Source: Bacteroides sp. (GTDB taxonomy: Bacteria > Bacteroidota > Bacteroidia > Bacteroidales > Bacteroidaceae). Taken from it: a stretch of DNA of 63,818 bases. The notes under the pieces are model-generated. The model was not told the DNA's origin, did not search any database, and saw nothing but the letters and a program-made list of their open reading frames with translations. The stretch covers positions 1 through 63,818 of the forward strand of contig JAGOOC010000011.1 in the NCBI GenBank assembly GCA_017992695.1, given 5' to 3'. Below, piece after piece: positions 1 to 8,884 of the stretch (position 1 is its first letter; each line of letters starts with the position of its first letter). A program made the position numbers and the translations under genes.

Positions 1-480
1 CTCTACCCTGTATTTCCGTGGCGCATCTACGGAGTGGGCAAAGAGGGGCTGGAGGTAGCACGCAATACTTACCTGCACGATCCTGATGCAGTGAAGTTCC
101 GCAGCCACGATGGGTGGAAGCAGGACCATATCTGGGCAGCCTGTTTGGGACTGACCGATGAGGCCCGTCGGCTTGCCTTACTTAAACTTGGCGATGGTCC
201 GCACCGCTTCCCCGCTTTCTGGGGACCGAGTTTCGACTGGACACCCGATCACAACCGAGGTGGTAGCGGCATGATTGGGCTGCAAGAAATGCTGTTGCAA
301 ACCAACGGTAATGAACTGCTGCTCTTTGCAGCATGGCCCAAGGAGTGGGATGTGCGTTTCAAGCTTCACGCCCCGGGAGGTACGGTCATTGAAGCCGAAC
401 TGAAATCGGGCAAGGTCGTTTTACTCAACGTAACGCCCCAAAGTCGGAGAAAGGATATCAAGATATGCCTAAACAAATAG
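1..480 (+). CDS. C-terminal part of a DUF5703/GH95-like glycoside hydrolase (5' end outside window)
   Basis: The reading frame is open from the first base, so the gene begins upstream of the window; about 159 residues are visible. The segment has the look of the C-terminal end of DUF5703-type, GH95-like hydrolases: a PVFPWR stretch, GWKQDHIWAA, RFPAFWGP followed by DWTPDHN, LQEMLLQ, then AAWPKEWDV and a final small beta-domain. This is recognition of overall pattern from memory, so the family is probable rather than certain. The GH2 gene follows after 25 bases on the same strand, which suggests co-transcription and a role in the same polysaccharide-degradation set. The catalytic residues of the enzyme cannot be judged from this fragment. 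Confidence 0.6.
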   Translation, partial: LYPVFPWRIYGVGKEGLEVARNTYLHDPDAVKFRSHDGWKQDHIWAACLGLTDEARRLALLKLGDGPHRFPAFWGPSFDWTPDHNRGGSGMIGLQEMLLQTNGNELLLFAAWPKEWDVRFKLHAPGGTVIEAELKSGKVVLLNVTPQSRRKDIKICLNK

Positions 481-505
481 TTAAGCCAAACAAATAGAAA
501 ACGAT

Positions 506-3157
506 ATGAGACCCTTATTAATTATTCTTCTCAGCGTGCTGACCCTCATGGGCCGGGCACAGACCGAGACCTCAGTGGCCGGTTTTATCCCGTTGTCTGC
601 CAGCGGACGACACGTTTATAATTTCAACCCCGGATGGCGCTATCTGAAAGGCGATGCCGCAGGTGCAGAAGCCATCCGCTTCGATGATAGCCACTGGGTT
701 ACTGTATCGACTCCGCACACCGTGGAGTTGATGCCCGCTGAGGGCAGCGGTTGCCGCAACTATCAGGGGCCGGCTTGGTATCGCAAGCGTTTTGTAGTGC
801 CTGCCGAGACACGCGGACAGCACGTGAGCCTGCATTTCGAAGCGGTGATGGGCAAGCAAGATGTATACGTTAACGGTAAGTTAGTGAAACAGCACTTAGG
901 CGGTTACCTGCCTTTTACCATCGACCTCACAGCTGCCGGGATACAGGCTGGTGATTCGTGCCTTGTTGCGCTGCGTGCCGACAATAGCGACGATAAGAAT
1001 TATCCTCCGGGCAAGCGGCAGTATACGCTTGATTTTGCCTATCATGGGGGCATCTACCGTGATGTATGGATGATTGCGAAAAGCGATGTCTCCATCACCG
1101 ATGCTATTGAGTCGCAAACCACAGCCGGCGGAGGGGTATTTATTCACTTTGATGACATAAGCGAAAAACATGCCCGTGTTTTTGTAGACACAGAGGTGCA
1201 GAACAACGGCAAACGCACCGAAACGGTGAGTGTAGAAACCCGACTGACAGATGCTGAAGGGCGCACGGTGAAGACATTGATCAACCGCTTGACGCTGAAA
1301 GCCGGAGAGAAAAGAAGCGTAAAGCAACAAGCTGAGGTGAAAAGTCCACGGCTTTGGAGTCCCGATGCACCCACGCTCTATCGTGCCGAATCACGTGTTA
1401 AACAAGCCGGTCGGTCGGTAGATGGAGGGGTTACCCGATTTGGTATCCGCAAGGCAGAGTTTAAGGGTAAGGAGGGCTTCTGGCTCAACGGGCGTCCCTA
1501 TGGACAGTTGGTAGGAGCCAACCGTCATCAGGATTTTGCCTATGTGGGCAATGCGTTGCCCAATTCGCAACAGTGGAGGGATGCCAAACGATTGCGTGAT
1601 GCGGGTTGCACCATTATTCGCACGGCACACTATCCGCAAGACCCTTCGTTTATGGATGCTTGCGATGAATTGGGGCTGTTTGTGATTGTAACTACTCCCG
1701 GATGGCAGTACTGGAACAAGGATGTGAAGTTTGGCGAGTTGGTGCACCAAAACACTCGTGAGATTATCCGTCGCGATCGCAATCACCCTTCGGTATTGAT
1801 GTGGGAACCCATCTTGAACGAAACACGCTATCCGCTCGATTTTTCGTTGGAGGCGTTAAAGATTACACACGATGAATATCCGTATCCCGGCAGACCGGTA
1901 GCGGCTGCCGATGTACATTCGGAAGGAGTGGCAGAACATTACGATGTGGTATTTGGTTGGCCGGGCGACGATGAGAAACCCGATGCACCCCGTCAGTGTA
2001 TTTTTACCCGTGAGTTTGGTGAGAATGTAGACGATTGGTATGCGCACAACAACGACAACCGCGCCAGTCGCTCTTGGGGTGAGCGTCCGTTGTTGGTACA
2101 GGCCCTCTCGCTGGCACGCAGCTATGACGAGCAGTATCGCACTACGGGGCTTTTCATTGGCGGTGCACAGTGGCACCCGTTCGACCATCAGCGCGGTTAT
2201 CACCCCGATCCCTATTGGGGCGGTATCTTCGACGCTTTCCGTCAGAAGAAGACAGCCTACGAGATGTTTCGCAGCCAGTCGCCCGCATCGTTGCAACATC
2301 CGTTGGCAGAGAGCGGCCCGATGGTGTATATAGCACACGAGATGTCGCAGTTCTCGGATGCCGACGTAGTGGTATTCAGCAATTGCGATTCGGTGCGACT
2401 CTCTATCTATGATGGTACGAAAACATGGACACTGCCCGTGGTTCACGCCAAAGGACACATGCCCAATGCCCCCGTTGTTTTTAAAGATGTATGGAACTTT
2501 TGGGAAGCGCGTGGTTACAGCTATGTGCAGAAGAACTGGCAGAAGGTGAATTTTGTGGCAGAAGGGTTAATTGATGGCAAGGTGGTTTGTACACAGAAGC
2601 GCATGCCCAGTCGCCGCTCTACCAAGGTTCGCCTCTCGGTGGATAGGCTCAACAAGGAGTTGGTGGCTGATGGATCGGACTTTATCGTGGTAGTAGCCGA
2701 GATAACCGATGACAGCGGCAACGTGCGTCGATTGGCAAAGGAGAACATCCGATTTACCATCGAAGGAGAAGGTGAACTGATTGGCGATGCAACGATTGGT
2801 GCCAACCCGCGTGCGGTAGAGTTTGGTTCGGCTCCTGTGCTTGTTCGCTCAACTCGGCAAGCCGGAAAGATTCGTATTAAAGCCCGCGTGCAATTTGAAG
2901 GAACCCAAGCACCGATAGCCACGGAGTTGGAACTGGAAAGCATCCCTGCCGAGCTGCCTTTCGTAGAAGGATATACCCCACAGGCTGTTACAAGCGATAG
3001 TGGGTCAGTGCAATCAAGCTCGTCGGATCGAGAAAACATGAATGCAACTCTTCCTGTGCAGAAAACACTGAGTGAAGAAGAGCGCCAGCAGCTGCTGATC
3101 GAAGTAGAGCGGCAACAAACAGAGTTTGGAGAGAAGCATAAAGAGAAACTCTATTAA
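506..3157 (+). CDS. Glycoside hydrolase family 2 enzyme, secreted (beta-galactosidase-like)
   Basis: An 883-residue protein with an N-terminal signal peptide ending near MGRAQ. The order is GH2 jelly-roll sugar-binding domain (about 40-190), immunoglobulin-like domain (about 195-310), TIM barrel (about 315-600) and C-terminal beta domains of the kind seen in large Bacteroidetes GH2 enzymes. In the barrel, WEPILNET places the likely acid/base at Glu439, and FTREFGEN places the likely nucleophile at Glu503. The usual W-x-x-x-NE core is slightly altered (LNET rather than GNE). Substrate is not readable from sequence; beta-galactoside or beta-glucuronide removal from pectin side chains would fit the neighbours. 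The last 60 residues are hydrophilic and rich in Glu and Gln. It lies 25 bases after the DUF5703-like gene and ends at a shared terminator. Confidence 0.85.
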   Translation: MRPLLIILLSVLTLMGRAQTETSVAGFIPLSASGRHVYNFNPGWRYLKGDAAGAEAIRFDDSHWVTVSTPHTVELMPAEGSGCRNYQGPAWYRKRFVVPAETRGQHVSLHFEAVMGKQDVYVNGKLVKQHLGGYLPFTIDLTAAGIQAGDSCLVALRADNSDDKNYPPGKRQYTLDFAYHGGIYRDVWMIAKSDVSITDAIESQTTAGGGVFIHFDDISEKHARVFVDTEVQNNGKRTETVSVETRLTDAEGRTVKTLINRLTLKAGEKRSVKQQAEVKSPRLWSPDAPTLYRAESRVKQAGRSVDGGVTRFGIRKAEFKGKEGFWLNGRPYGQLVGANRHQDFAYVGNALPNSQQWRDAKRLRDAGCTIIRTAHYPQDPSFMDACDELGLFVIVTTPGWQYWNKDVKFGELVHQNTREIIRRDRNHPSVLMWEPILNETRYPLDFSLEALKITHDEYPYPGRPVAAADVHSEGVAEHYDVVFGWPGDDEKPDAPRQCIFTREFGENVDDWYAHNNDNRASRSWGERPLLVQALSLARSYDEQYRTTGLFIGGAQWHPFDHQRGYHPDPYWGGIFDAFRQKKTAYEMFRSQSPASLQHPLAESGPMVYIAHEMSQFSDADVVVFSNCDSVRLSIYDGTKTWTLPVVHAKGHMPNAPVVFKDVWNFWEARGYSYVQKNWQKVNFVAEGLIDGKVVCTQKRMPSRRSTKVRLSVDRLNKELVADGSDFIVVVAEITDDSGNVRRLAKENIRFTIEGEGELIGDATIGANPRAVEFGSAPVLVRSTRQAGKIRIKARVQFEGTQAPIATELELESIPAELPFVEGYTPQAVTSDSGSVQSSSSDRENMNATLPVQKTLSEEERQQLLIEVERQQTEFGEKHKEKLY

Positions 3158-3242
3158 TTGAAATTACCTATACGCTATTGATCGAACTTGAAAGAGTAAC
3201 GAGGCTTAAAGCTCGAAAGAGATAATGAATAGATAAAAAGAG

Positions 3243-3276
3243 TTCGCCCACTTGTCGATACTGGCAAGTGGGCGAA
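3243..3276. terminator. Bidirectional terminator hairpin between GH2 and GH106
   Basis: A perfect 12-bp stem (TTCGCCCACTTG at 3243-3254 with its complement at 3265-3276) with a 10-base loop lies between two convergent genes. The minus-strand exit is followed by a run of five T, so it should work best for the GH106 operon. Confidence 0.8.
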
Positions 3277-3288
3277 TTTGTACAAGGA

Positions 3289-6057
3289 TTAGTCGTAATT
3301 CATTGGAATCAACTTAACACTTCCATTGAGCCCCGAGGGTAAGGGTTGCCAATCATCGTATCTTTTTTTGCTATAGTTCAAGTCGACCATGTTGATTTCA
3401 TTGAACTTGCGCCATTGCACACCTTTACGTTCCATTTCGGCAATGCGGTTGGCAGGCAGATTGGTCACTTCTATCTCAATAACATTGCGTCCCGGTTGCA
3501 AGAGGTGGCCTACTTTCAGCCGGTAAGGCACTGCCCATGCCGTTCCGGCATCTTTTCCGTTGATGCGTACACGGGCACTTTCACGAACATCTCCCAAATC
3601 GAGAATCCACCCATCGGCTTTTAGATCGGGAACGTTTACCTCATTACGATATAGGCCTGTGCCCATGGTGATGTGTGCTTTTGGATGGTCAATTGTTGTC
3701 CATGAAGAGGGTGTGTCAACGGCGAATGTACCCTCGATGACGGGTTGGCTTTCAATAAAACGTAGTGTCCATCCATGATCCAAACTCAGACTAACAGGCT
3801 GTTCCTTCCAATAGTTCCAGTCGGTTGACTTCATCGGTTCATTAAAGGTTTGCAACAGAAGGCTCTGGCCTGATTCGAGTTGCAAGCGTACTTGCAGGCG
3901 CCCTTCTTGCAAGCGTGTCTGTGCACGACCTTTCTCTCCTGTCAGCGGATCAAATATCCATACACTTTCTGCAGATACGCCCAGTGTAACCCAGCCATTA
4001 ACACCCTCAGCTTGCAGACACGACAGGAAGTAATGATGTCCGGTGTTGTTGCTGCGACGAATGCACTGCAAACCATATGTGGTCTTCATCTCCTCGGGTT
4101 GTGCATTACAGAACGCAAGGGTAGAGGTGTAGTCACTGCCTGTAACGATGCGTCCGCGTTGCAAAGGAGTTGTTTTCGTTTCGGTAAATGAAGGGATGGG
4201 CGGTAGTTGCGATAGTGCACCGGCAAAAGCTTTGCGACGTGATTCGAGTGCACCATAACCGGGCACATCTTGTGGGTAGTCTTCCAGAAAAACGATGGTG
4301 GCTCCTTGTTTGGCCAGTTTAACAAGATGAGCCAAGACAGAGGCAGGCATCAAACGGGCTGAAGGAATGATGATGGCTTTGTAAGCAGTGCCTGCTGCTG
4401 TTTGTAGCTTACCATTCGTAAAACGGGTTTTGTTCAGGTAATGATCGGATATGTAATCGACATCGTAGCCTGCATTGTTGATGCGGTGTACGGTCTCGAT
4501 GAACTTCGGTGCGCGCTTTGCCATCTTATGAATGTCGAACTGTAGCCAGCGTCCTTTTTCATCGTTCCACATATCGTAAACGGGAAGGTAGACGAGGAAG
4601 TCATTATCGGGCTTACCCATCTGTAAGAAGCTTTGACAACGGGTGATGTATTGGAAAAATGCCGGAGCATCGCGCCAAATACTATTAGTAGGCGACATGT
4701 TGATAGAAGCATAAAACAACCAACCCGGCCATTCGGCTTCCTGAGGAGAATAGGGAGTACCGTGAAAAAACATGTGGTTAACACCGGAGACAAACATGAG
4801 GTCCATATCCGGTTTACACTGTGCTAGTGAGGTGCGGAAGTGCTCCGTTAACCACGTAAAGCTTTCGGACGAGGTATAAGGCTTGCCTGTGATGTGCGCA
4901 GCACTCGAAGCATACTTCAACATCGAGAGGTCCGAATCGTTGTGTCGAGTCAATGAATCTTGGCGCAGCCCTTTAATGTGGAATTCGGATAGACCAAAAC
5001 CTTCGCACTCGGGGATATCGACCGAGGCATATGTATCGATTAGGTTGGCAGGTGATCCGTGTGCCTGATTGCGTGTGATGCTTTTATGCTTATGCGCCCA
5101 ATCTGTCCACTGTGTAGTGAAATTTTCGATCAATAGTTCAGAGATCGTTTCGCGATAATCGGATACGATGCGGGCTGTAAATTTGTTTTTACCTGTTTCG
5201 TCAATAAAGGCAGGAAGGTGATCTTCGAGACGGTATCCGCGTCGTTTGGTAAACTCTTCGAGTAAGGTGGGTGTCCAATCGCCGCCATATACCTCGTATG
5301 AATCATTAAAGAACGTATGTGGATAGGGCGTATCCGATGTTTTGAAGGCGCGATCAAACTTGTTTAGGTAGCGACTCACAGCTTCTTTGGATAGATGATC
5401 CATCACATACCCTTCGCCACCTGGAGCAGCTCGTTTAACTTGTTGAAAGGTTTTTCCGAGGTGGAGAGCGATGATACGCCATTCGCCTGCTGGAGCTTTC
5501 CATTCTAAAATGTTATTTTTAACGCTGGTGGTGAGGTTGACACACTTGCCCTCAGTATTCGATACGGGATAGGCCATCAGACGCAATAACCTTGCATGAG
5601 GCTTTTGCTTAAGGTCTTCGACACTAATGTCTAATCGAATAAGTTGTCCGCCTCTTGCAGTATACTCTTGAAAGATAGCCTTGGAAGCAGCATCGTCAAT
5701 ACTCACTTCCGGACCGCCAAACGGCCAGCCTGTACCTGTATTCATGTCTATCTCGATTCCTGTGCGCTTTCCTTCGACTTGCGTGTGTTTGAGCATCTCC
5801 ATCCATTGACTCGATAGAAACGGGAGGTTGTTGGCGTCGTTGCCTTGCACGCCGTAAATAGGTGTAATCTCAAGAGCACCTATACCTGCTTTGGCATAAG
5901 CATCGAGGTTGTACGTCAAGTTAGAAGCATCAACAGCACTGCCCAACCACCACCAACGGGCAGCGGGACGAGCTTGAGTAGTTACCTTAGGCCAATCCTG
6001 AGCCGAGAGCGCTCCAGCAGTTAGAATCAAAGCAAGGGTTAGTGATTTCTTTTTCAT
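3289..6057 (-). CDS. GH106-family alpha-L-rhamnosidase, secreted
   Basis: A 922-residue protein with a clean signal peptide (ends near GALSAQ). The sequence matches the GH106 alpha-L-rhamnosidase pattern: RPAARWWWLGSAVD at the start of the mature protein, then DMNTGTGWPFGGP, a long TIM barrel with PHTFFNDSYEVYGGDWTP and SSESFTWLTEH, and a C-terminal beta-sandwich with WILDLGDVRESARVRING and PANRI, typical of the lectin-like domain that ends many of these enzymes. In known family members the enzyme removes terminal rhamnose from rhamnogalacturonan. It is the last gene of a four-gene minus-strand operon, 69 bases behind the GH28 gene. Confidence 0.88.
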   Translation of the reverse strand: MKKKSLTLALILTAGALSAQDWPKVTTQARPAARWWWLGSAVDASNLTYNLDAYAKAGIGALEITPIYGVQGNDANNLPFLSSQWMEMLKHTQVEGKRTGIEIDMNTGTGWPFGGPEVSIDDAASKAIFQEYTARGGQLIRLDISVEDLKQKPHARLLRLMAYPVSNTEGKCVNLTTSVKNNILEWKAPAGEWRIIALHLGKTFQQVKRAAPGGEGYVMDHLSKEAVSRYLNKFDRAFKTSDTPYPHTFFNDSYEVYGGDWTPTLLEEFTKRRGYRLEDHLPAFIDETGKNKFTARIVSDYRETISELLIENFTTQWTDWAHKHKSITRNQAHGSPANLIDTYASVDIPECEGFGLSEFHIKGLRQDSLTRHNDSDLSMLKYASSAAHITGKPYTSSESFTWLTEHFRTSLAQCKPDMDLMFVSGVNHMFFHGTPYSPQEAEWPGWLFYASINMSPTNSIWRDAPAFFQYITRCQSFLQMGKPDNDFLVYLPVYDMWNDEKGRWLQFDIHKMAKRAPKFIETVHRINNAGYDVDYISDHYLNKTRFTNGKLQTAAGTAYKAIIIPSARLMPASVLAHLVKLAKQGATIVFLEDYPQDVPGYGALESRRKAFAGALSQLPPIPSFTETKTTPLQRGRIVTGSDYTSTLAFCNAQPEEMKTTYGLQCIRRSNNTGHHYFLSCLQAEGVNGWVTLGVSAESVWIFDPLTGEKGRAQTRLQEGRLQVRLQLESGQSLLLQTFNEPMKSTDWNYWKEQPVSLSLDHGWTLRFIESQPVIEGTFAVDTPSSWTTIDHPKAHITMGTGLYRNEVNVPDLKADGWILDLGDVRESARVRINGKDAGTAWAVPYRLKVGHLLQPGRNVIEIEVTNLPANRIAEMERKGVQWRKFNEINMVDLNYSKKRYDDWQPLPSGLNGSVKLIPMNYD

Positions 6058-6126
6058 GGTTATTCTATGGTATAAATAAGTACTGATACAAATAAAGGTT
6101 TCGTCATTGCTAATAGGATTTGCAGT

Positions 6127-7605
6127 CTATTCATAGCTTATGTTTAGTTGACAATTTATGTTGTTTTGCTCCTGTACCCGACCTCCATCGGCCACTTTCA
6201 AGCGTATGTTGTTAAAGTGAAACGCATCTGCAAACTTCACACGTCCTGCCTCTTTGACTACTGCTTCAATATCGTGAAGATAGAATTTTTCCAGTCGGAG
6301 GCTATCATTCCAGCCCGAAGCCGAGATGAATTGCTTCACGTGATTGGCTTTTACTTGAGAAAGGTAGATGTTGCGGAAATGAGGATAGCCATTCTCTTTG
6401 GGCTCAACAGGGGTAAGCATCACTTTCCAGTGTTCAGGTATGTCTTTTCCTTCAAACTCCATGGGTAAGCGCGAGTAACTGTAGCTTGGATTCCAATTGA
6501 GATCAGCTGCCAATATGCTGCCTACACTATCTACCTCGACTTGTGTCATATAAATATTTTCGACTGTTCCACCCCGATTCATGGCCGATTTCAACCGTAA
6601 AGCGGATGAGGTACCGAAGGCTTTGAGTTGATAACCTAGTACGTTGCGGATGCTACCCGATGTTTCGCTTCCACAAGTAATTAGACCGGCGCCTCTGCGA
6701 GTGATGCAATGACGCACTACTACATTTTCGGTCGGTCGATTGACACGCAGGCCATCGGCATCACGACCTGCTTTTATACAAATATTATCATCGTTGCAAT
6801 CGATGTCGCAATGCTCTATTAAGATATTGGTCGATGAATCGATATCTATCCCATCTGTGCTCGGACCGTGACCTCCGATGTTGTTGTTGATGGTGATGCC
6901 CGTGAGGGTGCAATGATCAGAGTAGAGTACCTGGCAAGCCCAAAAACCGGTACGCATGAGGGTGAAACCACTCAGTGTAATGTCACGGCTATTGGATACG
7001 AGCAAACCACGCACCCGTTTACAGTCATAATCGACAATCCAGCGCAATCCTTTTTTTTCGTATTCTCGGCGCATGGCCCAGTACTTGTCCCAAAACAGCT
7101 TGCCGCGGCAATCAATTACTCCCTCTCCACTTATGGAAGCACATTCGGCATCCATGATGTTGATCACGGCAGCCGGCCACTCCATTTCGATGCCAGCGAT
7201 GCGCGAACGAAATTCGGGATAATCATTGATATCCTCACTTGCTATGAGCGTTACACCCCGACCAATGGATAGGTGAACGCCTGTTTTAACGAAGATGGCT
7301 CCTATGCGATAAACTCCCGGATCAAGAACTACTGTACCGCCACCCGATTCATTGCAGGTGTCGATGGCTTTCTGTAAAGCATGAGTGCTCAGTAAGGAGG
7401 TGTCTCTGGGGATGCCATAGTCAGCAGCTTTAAAAAGTTTGCCTTGGGGTAGTTGACGCGCGCCTACCTTTTGTGCCCAACTCAAGTCGGGTGCCGTGAC
7501 TCCTTTTCCCCAGTCGAAAGTGGGTACTGCTGTTTTTGCCGGAGGTGTACAGCTATTCAGTAGTATGCCGAATGATAGAAACAGCATGTATAGTCTGATT
7601 GTCAT
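6127..7605 (-). CDS. GH28-family polygalacturonase/rhamnogalacturonan hydrolase, lipoprotein
   Basis: A 492-residue protein whose N-terminus (FLSFGILLNSC) ends in a lipobox, so it is probably anchored as a lipoprotein. It is a right-handed beta-helix GH28: STDGIDID near residue 249, CNDDNICIK near 270, a GSETSG segment near 310, and RLKSAMNRGG near 337 in place of the common RIK. These carry the expected catalytic Asp residues and the substrate-binding basic pair. GH28 enzymes hydrolyse galacturonic acid linkages in pectin; endo or exo action and homogalacturonan or rhamnogalacturonan preference cannot be read here. It sits 22 bases after the CE12 gene, which fits coupled deacetylation and backbone cleavage. 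Confidence 0.87.
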   Translation of the reverse strand: MTIRLYMLFLSFGILLNSCTPPAKTAVPTFDWGKGVTAPDLSWAQKVGARQLPQGKLFKAADYGIPRDTSLLSTHALQKAIDTCNESGGGTVVLDPGVYRIGAIFVKTGVHLSIGRGVTLIASEDINDYPEFRSRIAGIEMEWPAAVINIMDAECASISGEGVIDCRGKLFWDKYWAMRREYEKKGLRWIVDYDCKRVRGLLVSNSRDITLSGFTLMRTGFWACQVLYSDHCTLTGITINNNIGGHGPSTDGIDIDSSTNILIEHCDIDCNDDNICIKAGRDADGLRVNRPTENVVVRHCITRRGAGLITCGSETSGSIRNVLGYQLKAFGTSSALRLKSAMNRGGTVENIYMTQVEVDSVGSILAADLNWNPSYSYSRLPMEFEGKDIPEHWKVMLTPVEPKENGYPHFRNIYLSQVKANHVKQFISASGWNDSLRLEKFYLHDIEAVVKEAGRVKFADAFHFNNIRLKVADGGRVQEQNNINCQLNISYE

Positions 7606-7627
7606 TATAAATAATCTTTATGAATAA

Positions 7628-8875
7628 TTAGTTTCCGTCGGGTTTTTCTATTTCCGTAAATGGGCTTTCGTTCCAGTGAAAAGAGTCAAACGCATCGGGA
7701 GTAGTGGGGCTATAAGTTTTATAATCGGCTGCAATGTGTGCTACAAGGGGCAAGCCGGCAGTTTTTATTCCTTCAATAACGCACTTGGCTATTTGATATG
7801 CACCGTAAGTGTTGAAATGGGTGTTGTCGGCCAAGTCAACTGTTTGACCGGGATAGCTACCGATCGGATAATGTACAAAGGCTTTTTTGGAGCCTTCATT
7901 GCCCAAAGCTTCGTAAAGTGTACGTGTAAATTCCTGAAGATCAATCAATGGAACGTTTTCGCGCGTTGCTAAGAAACAAATGGCTTCGGGAAAGTCGAGG
8001 TGAGTGGCAATTATCTTGCCGTTAGCATCGAAGCTGCGACGACAAGTAGGTGTTACTAATACAGGTTGTACGCCACGTTCGCGCGCTTCGTCAATAAAGA
8101 TTTTCAAGCTTGTCATAAAAGAATAGAAGGCACCTTTTCCCGGTCCTTTTTGTTTTTGATCGTTGTGTCCAAACTCCATAAAGAGATAATCGCCAGGCTT
8201 CATTTGAGTAAGTGCCTTTTTCAAACGACCGGCGGCAATGAATGTGTTGGCCGATTCGCCTGATTCGGCATAATTGGCAATACATACATTCTCATCGAGA
8301 AAGCGTGGAATCATTTGCCCCCAACTCGCCCATGGTTCATTATCTTGATCGACTACTGTTGAGTTTCCGCAAAGAAACACAGTCGGTATTGTGTCTACTC
8401 GTTCGATAGACATACTGCTAACACAGGGGGAGGAACCGTTAAACTCAAGCGTTAATTTATCGTCCCAGTTGAGTTTGTGTTTCTCGCGGGCTTTTATTTT
8501 CACGCTTTCTGTGGCCGAAATTTGTGGGCTACGCTTGTTGATGACGAAGGTACGTGTCACGAGTTCTCCTTTTTTCGTAGGAAAGTTCTCGATAAACAAG
8601 CGTCGAGACTCTCCGCGAACAGTAGTAGAACCTGCCTGCTTTTTACTGCCCAATTTCACTGTAACTCGATAGTTTCCATCGGGCACTTGTACGGAAAAGA
8701 AGAATGCCTGTTTGCCCATTTTTGCAGGAGCAGCTTGCAGGTCGTAGCCATATCCCTTCTCCTCGCTGTAAAGAGGCAGTGGCGCATCAAAGTTGAACTG
8801 CTGCATGACCGACTGCGCACTTCCTGCTATGCTCCACACGAGCATGGCAGCAGTTATAATTGTTTTTGATTTCAT
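7628..8875 (-). CDS. CE12-type rhamnogalacturonan acetylesterase (SGNH fold) with N-terminal binding domain
   Basis: A 415-residue secreted protein (signal peptide ends near AGSAQS). The first part of the mature protein, with FNFDAPLPLYSEEKGYGYDL, looks like a galactose-binding beta-sandwich often fused to this esterase. The SGNH blocks follow: FLCGNSTV near residue 168 (nucleophile Ser), the Gly region with ANYAESGESA, FMEFGHNDQK near 236 (block III Asn) and DNTHFN near 350 (Asp and His). Family members remove acetyl groups from galacturonic acid in the rhamnogalacturonan backbone so that hydrolases can act. It is the second gene of the operon, nine bases downstream of the GH2 gene and 22 bases before the GH28 gene. 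Confidence 0.87.
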   Translation of the reverse strand: MKSKTIITAAMLVWSIAGSAQSVMQQFNFDAPLPLYSEEKGYGYDLQAAPAKMGKQAFFFSVQVPDGNYRVTVKLGSKKQAGSTTVRGESRRLFIENFPTKKGELVTRTFVINKRSPQISATESVKIKAREKHKLNWDDKLTLEFNGSSPCVSSMSIERVDTIPTVFLCGNSTVVDQDNEPWASWGQMIPRFLDENVCIANYAESGESANTFIAAGRLKKALTQMKPGDYLFMEFGHNDQKQKGPGKGAFYSFMTSLKIFIDEARERGVQPVLVTPTCRRSFDANGKIIATHLDFPEAICFLATRENVPLIDLQEFTRTLYEALGNEGSKKAFVHYPIGSYPGQTVDLADNTHFNTYGAYQIAKCVIEGIKTAGLPLVAHIAADYKTYSPTTPDAFDSFHWNESPFTEIEKPDGN

Positions 8876-8884
8876 GAGGTTATA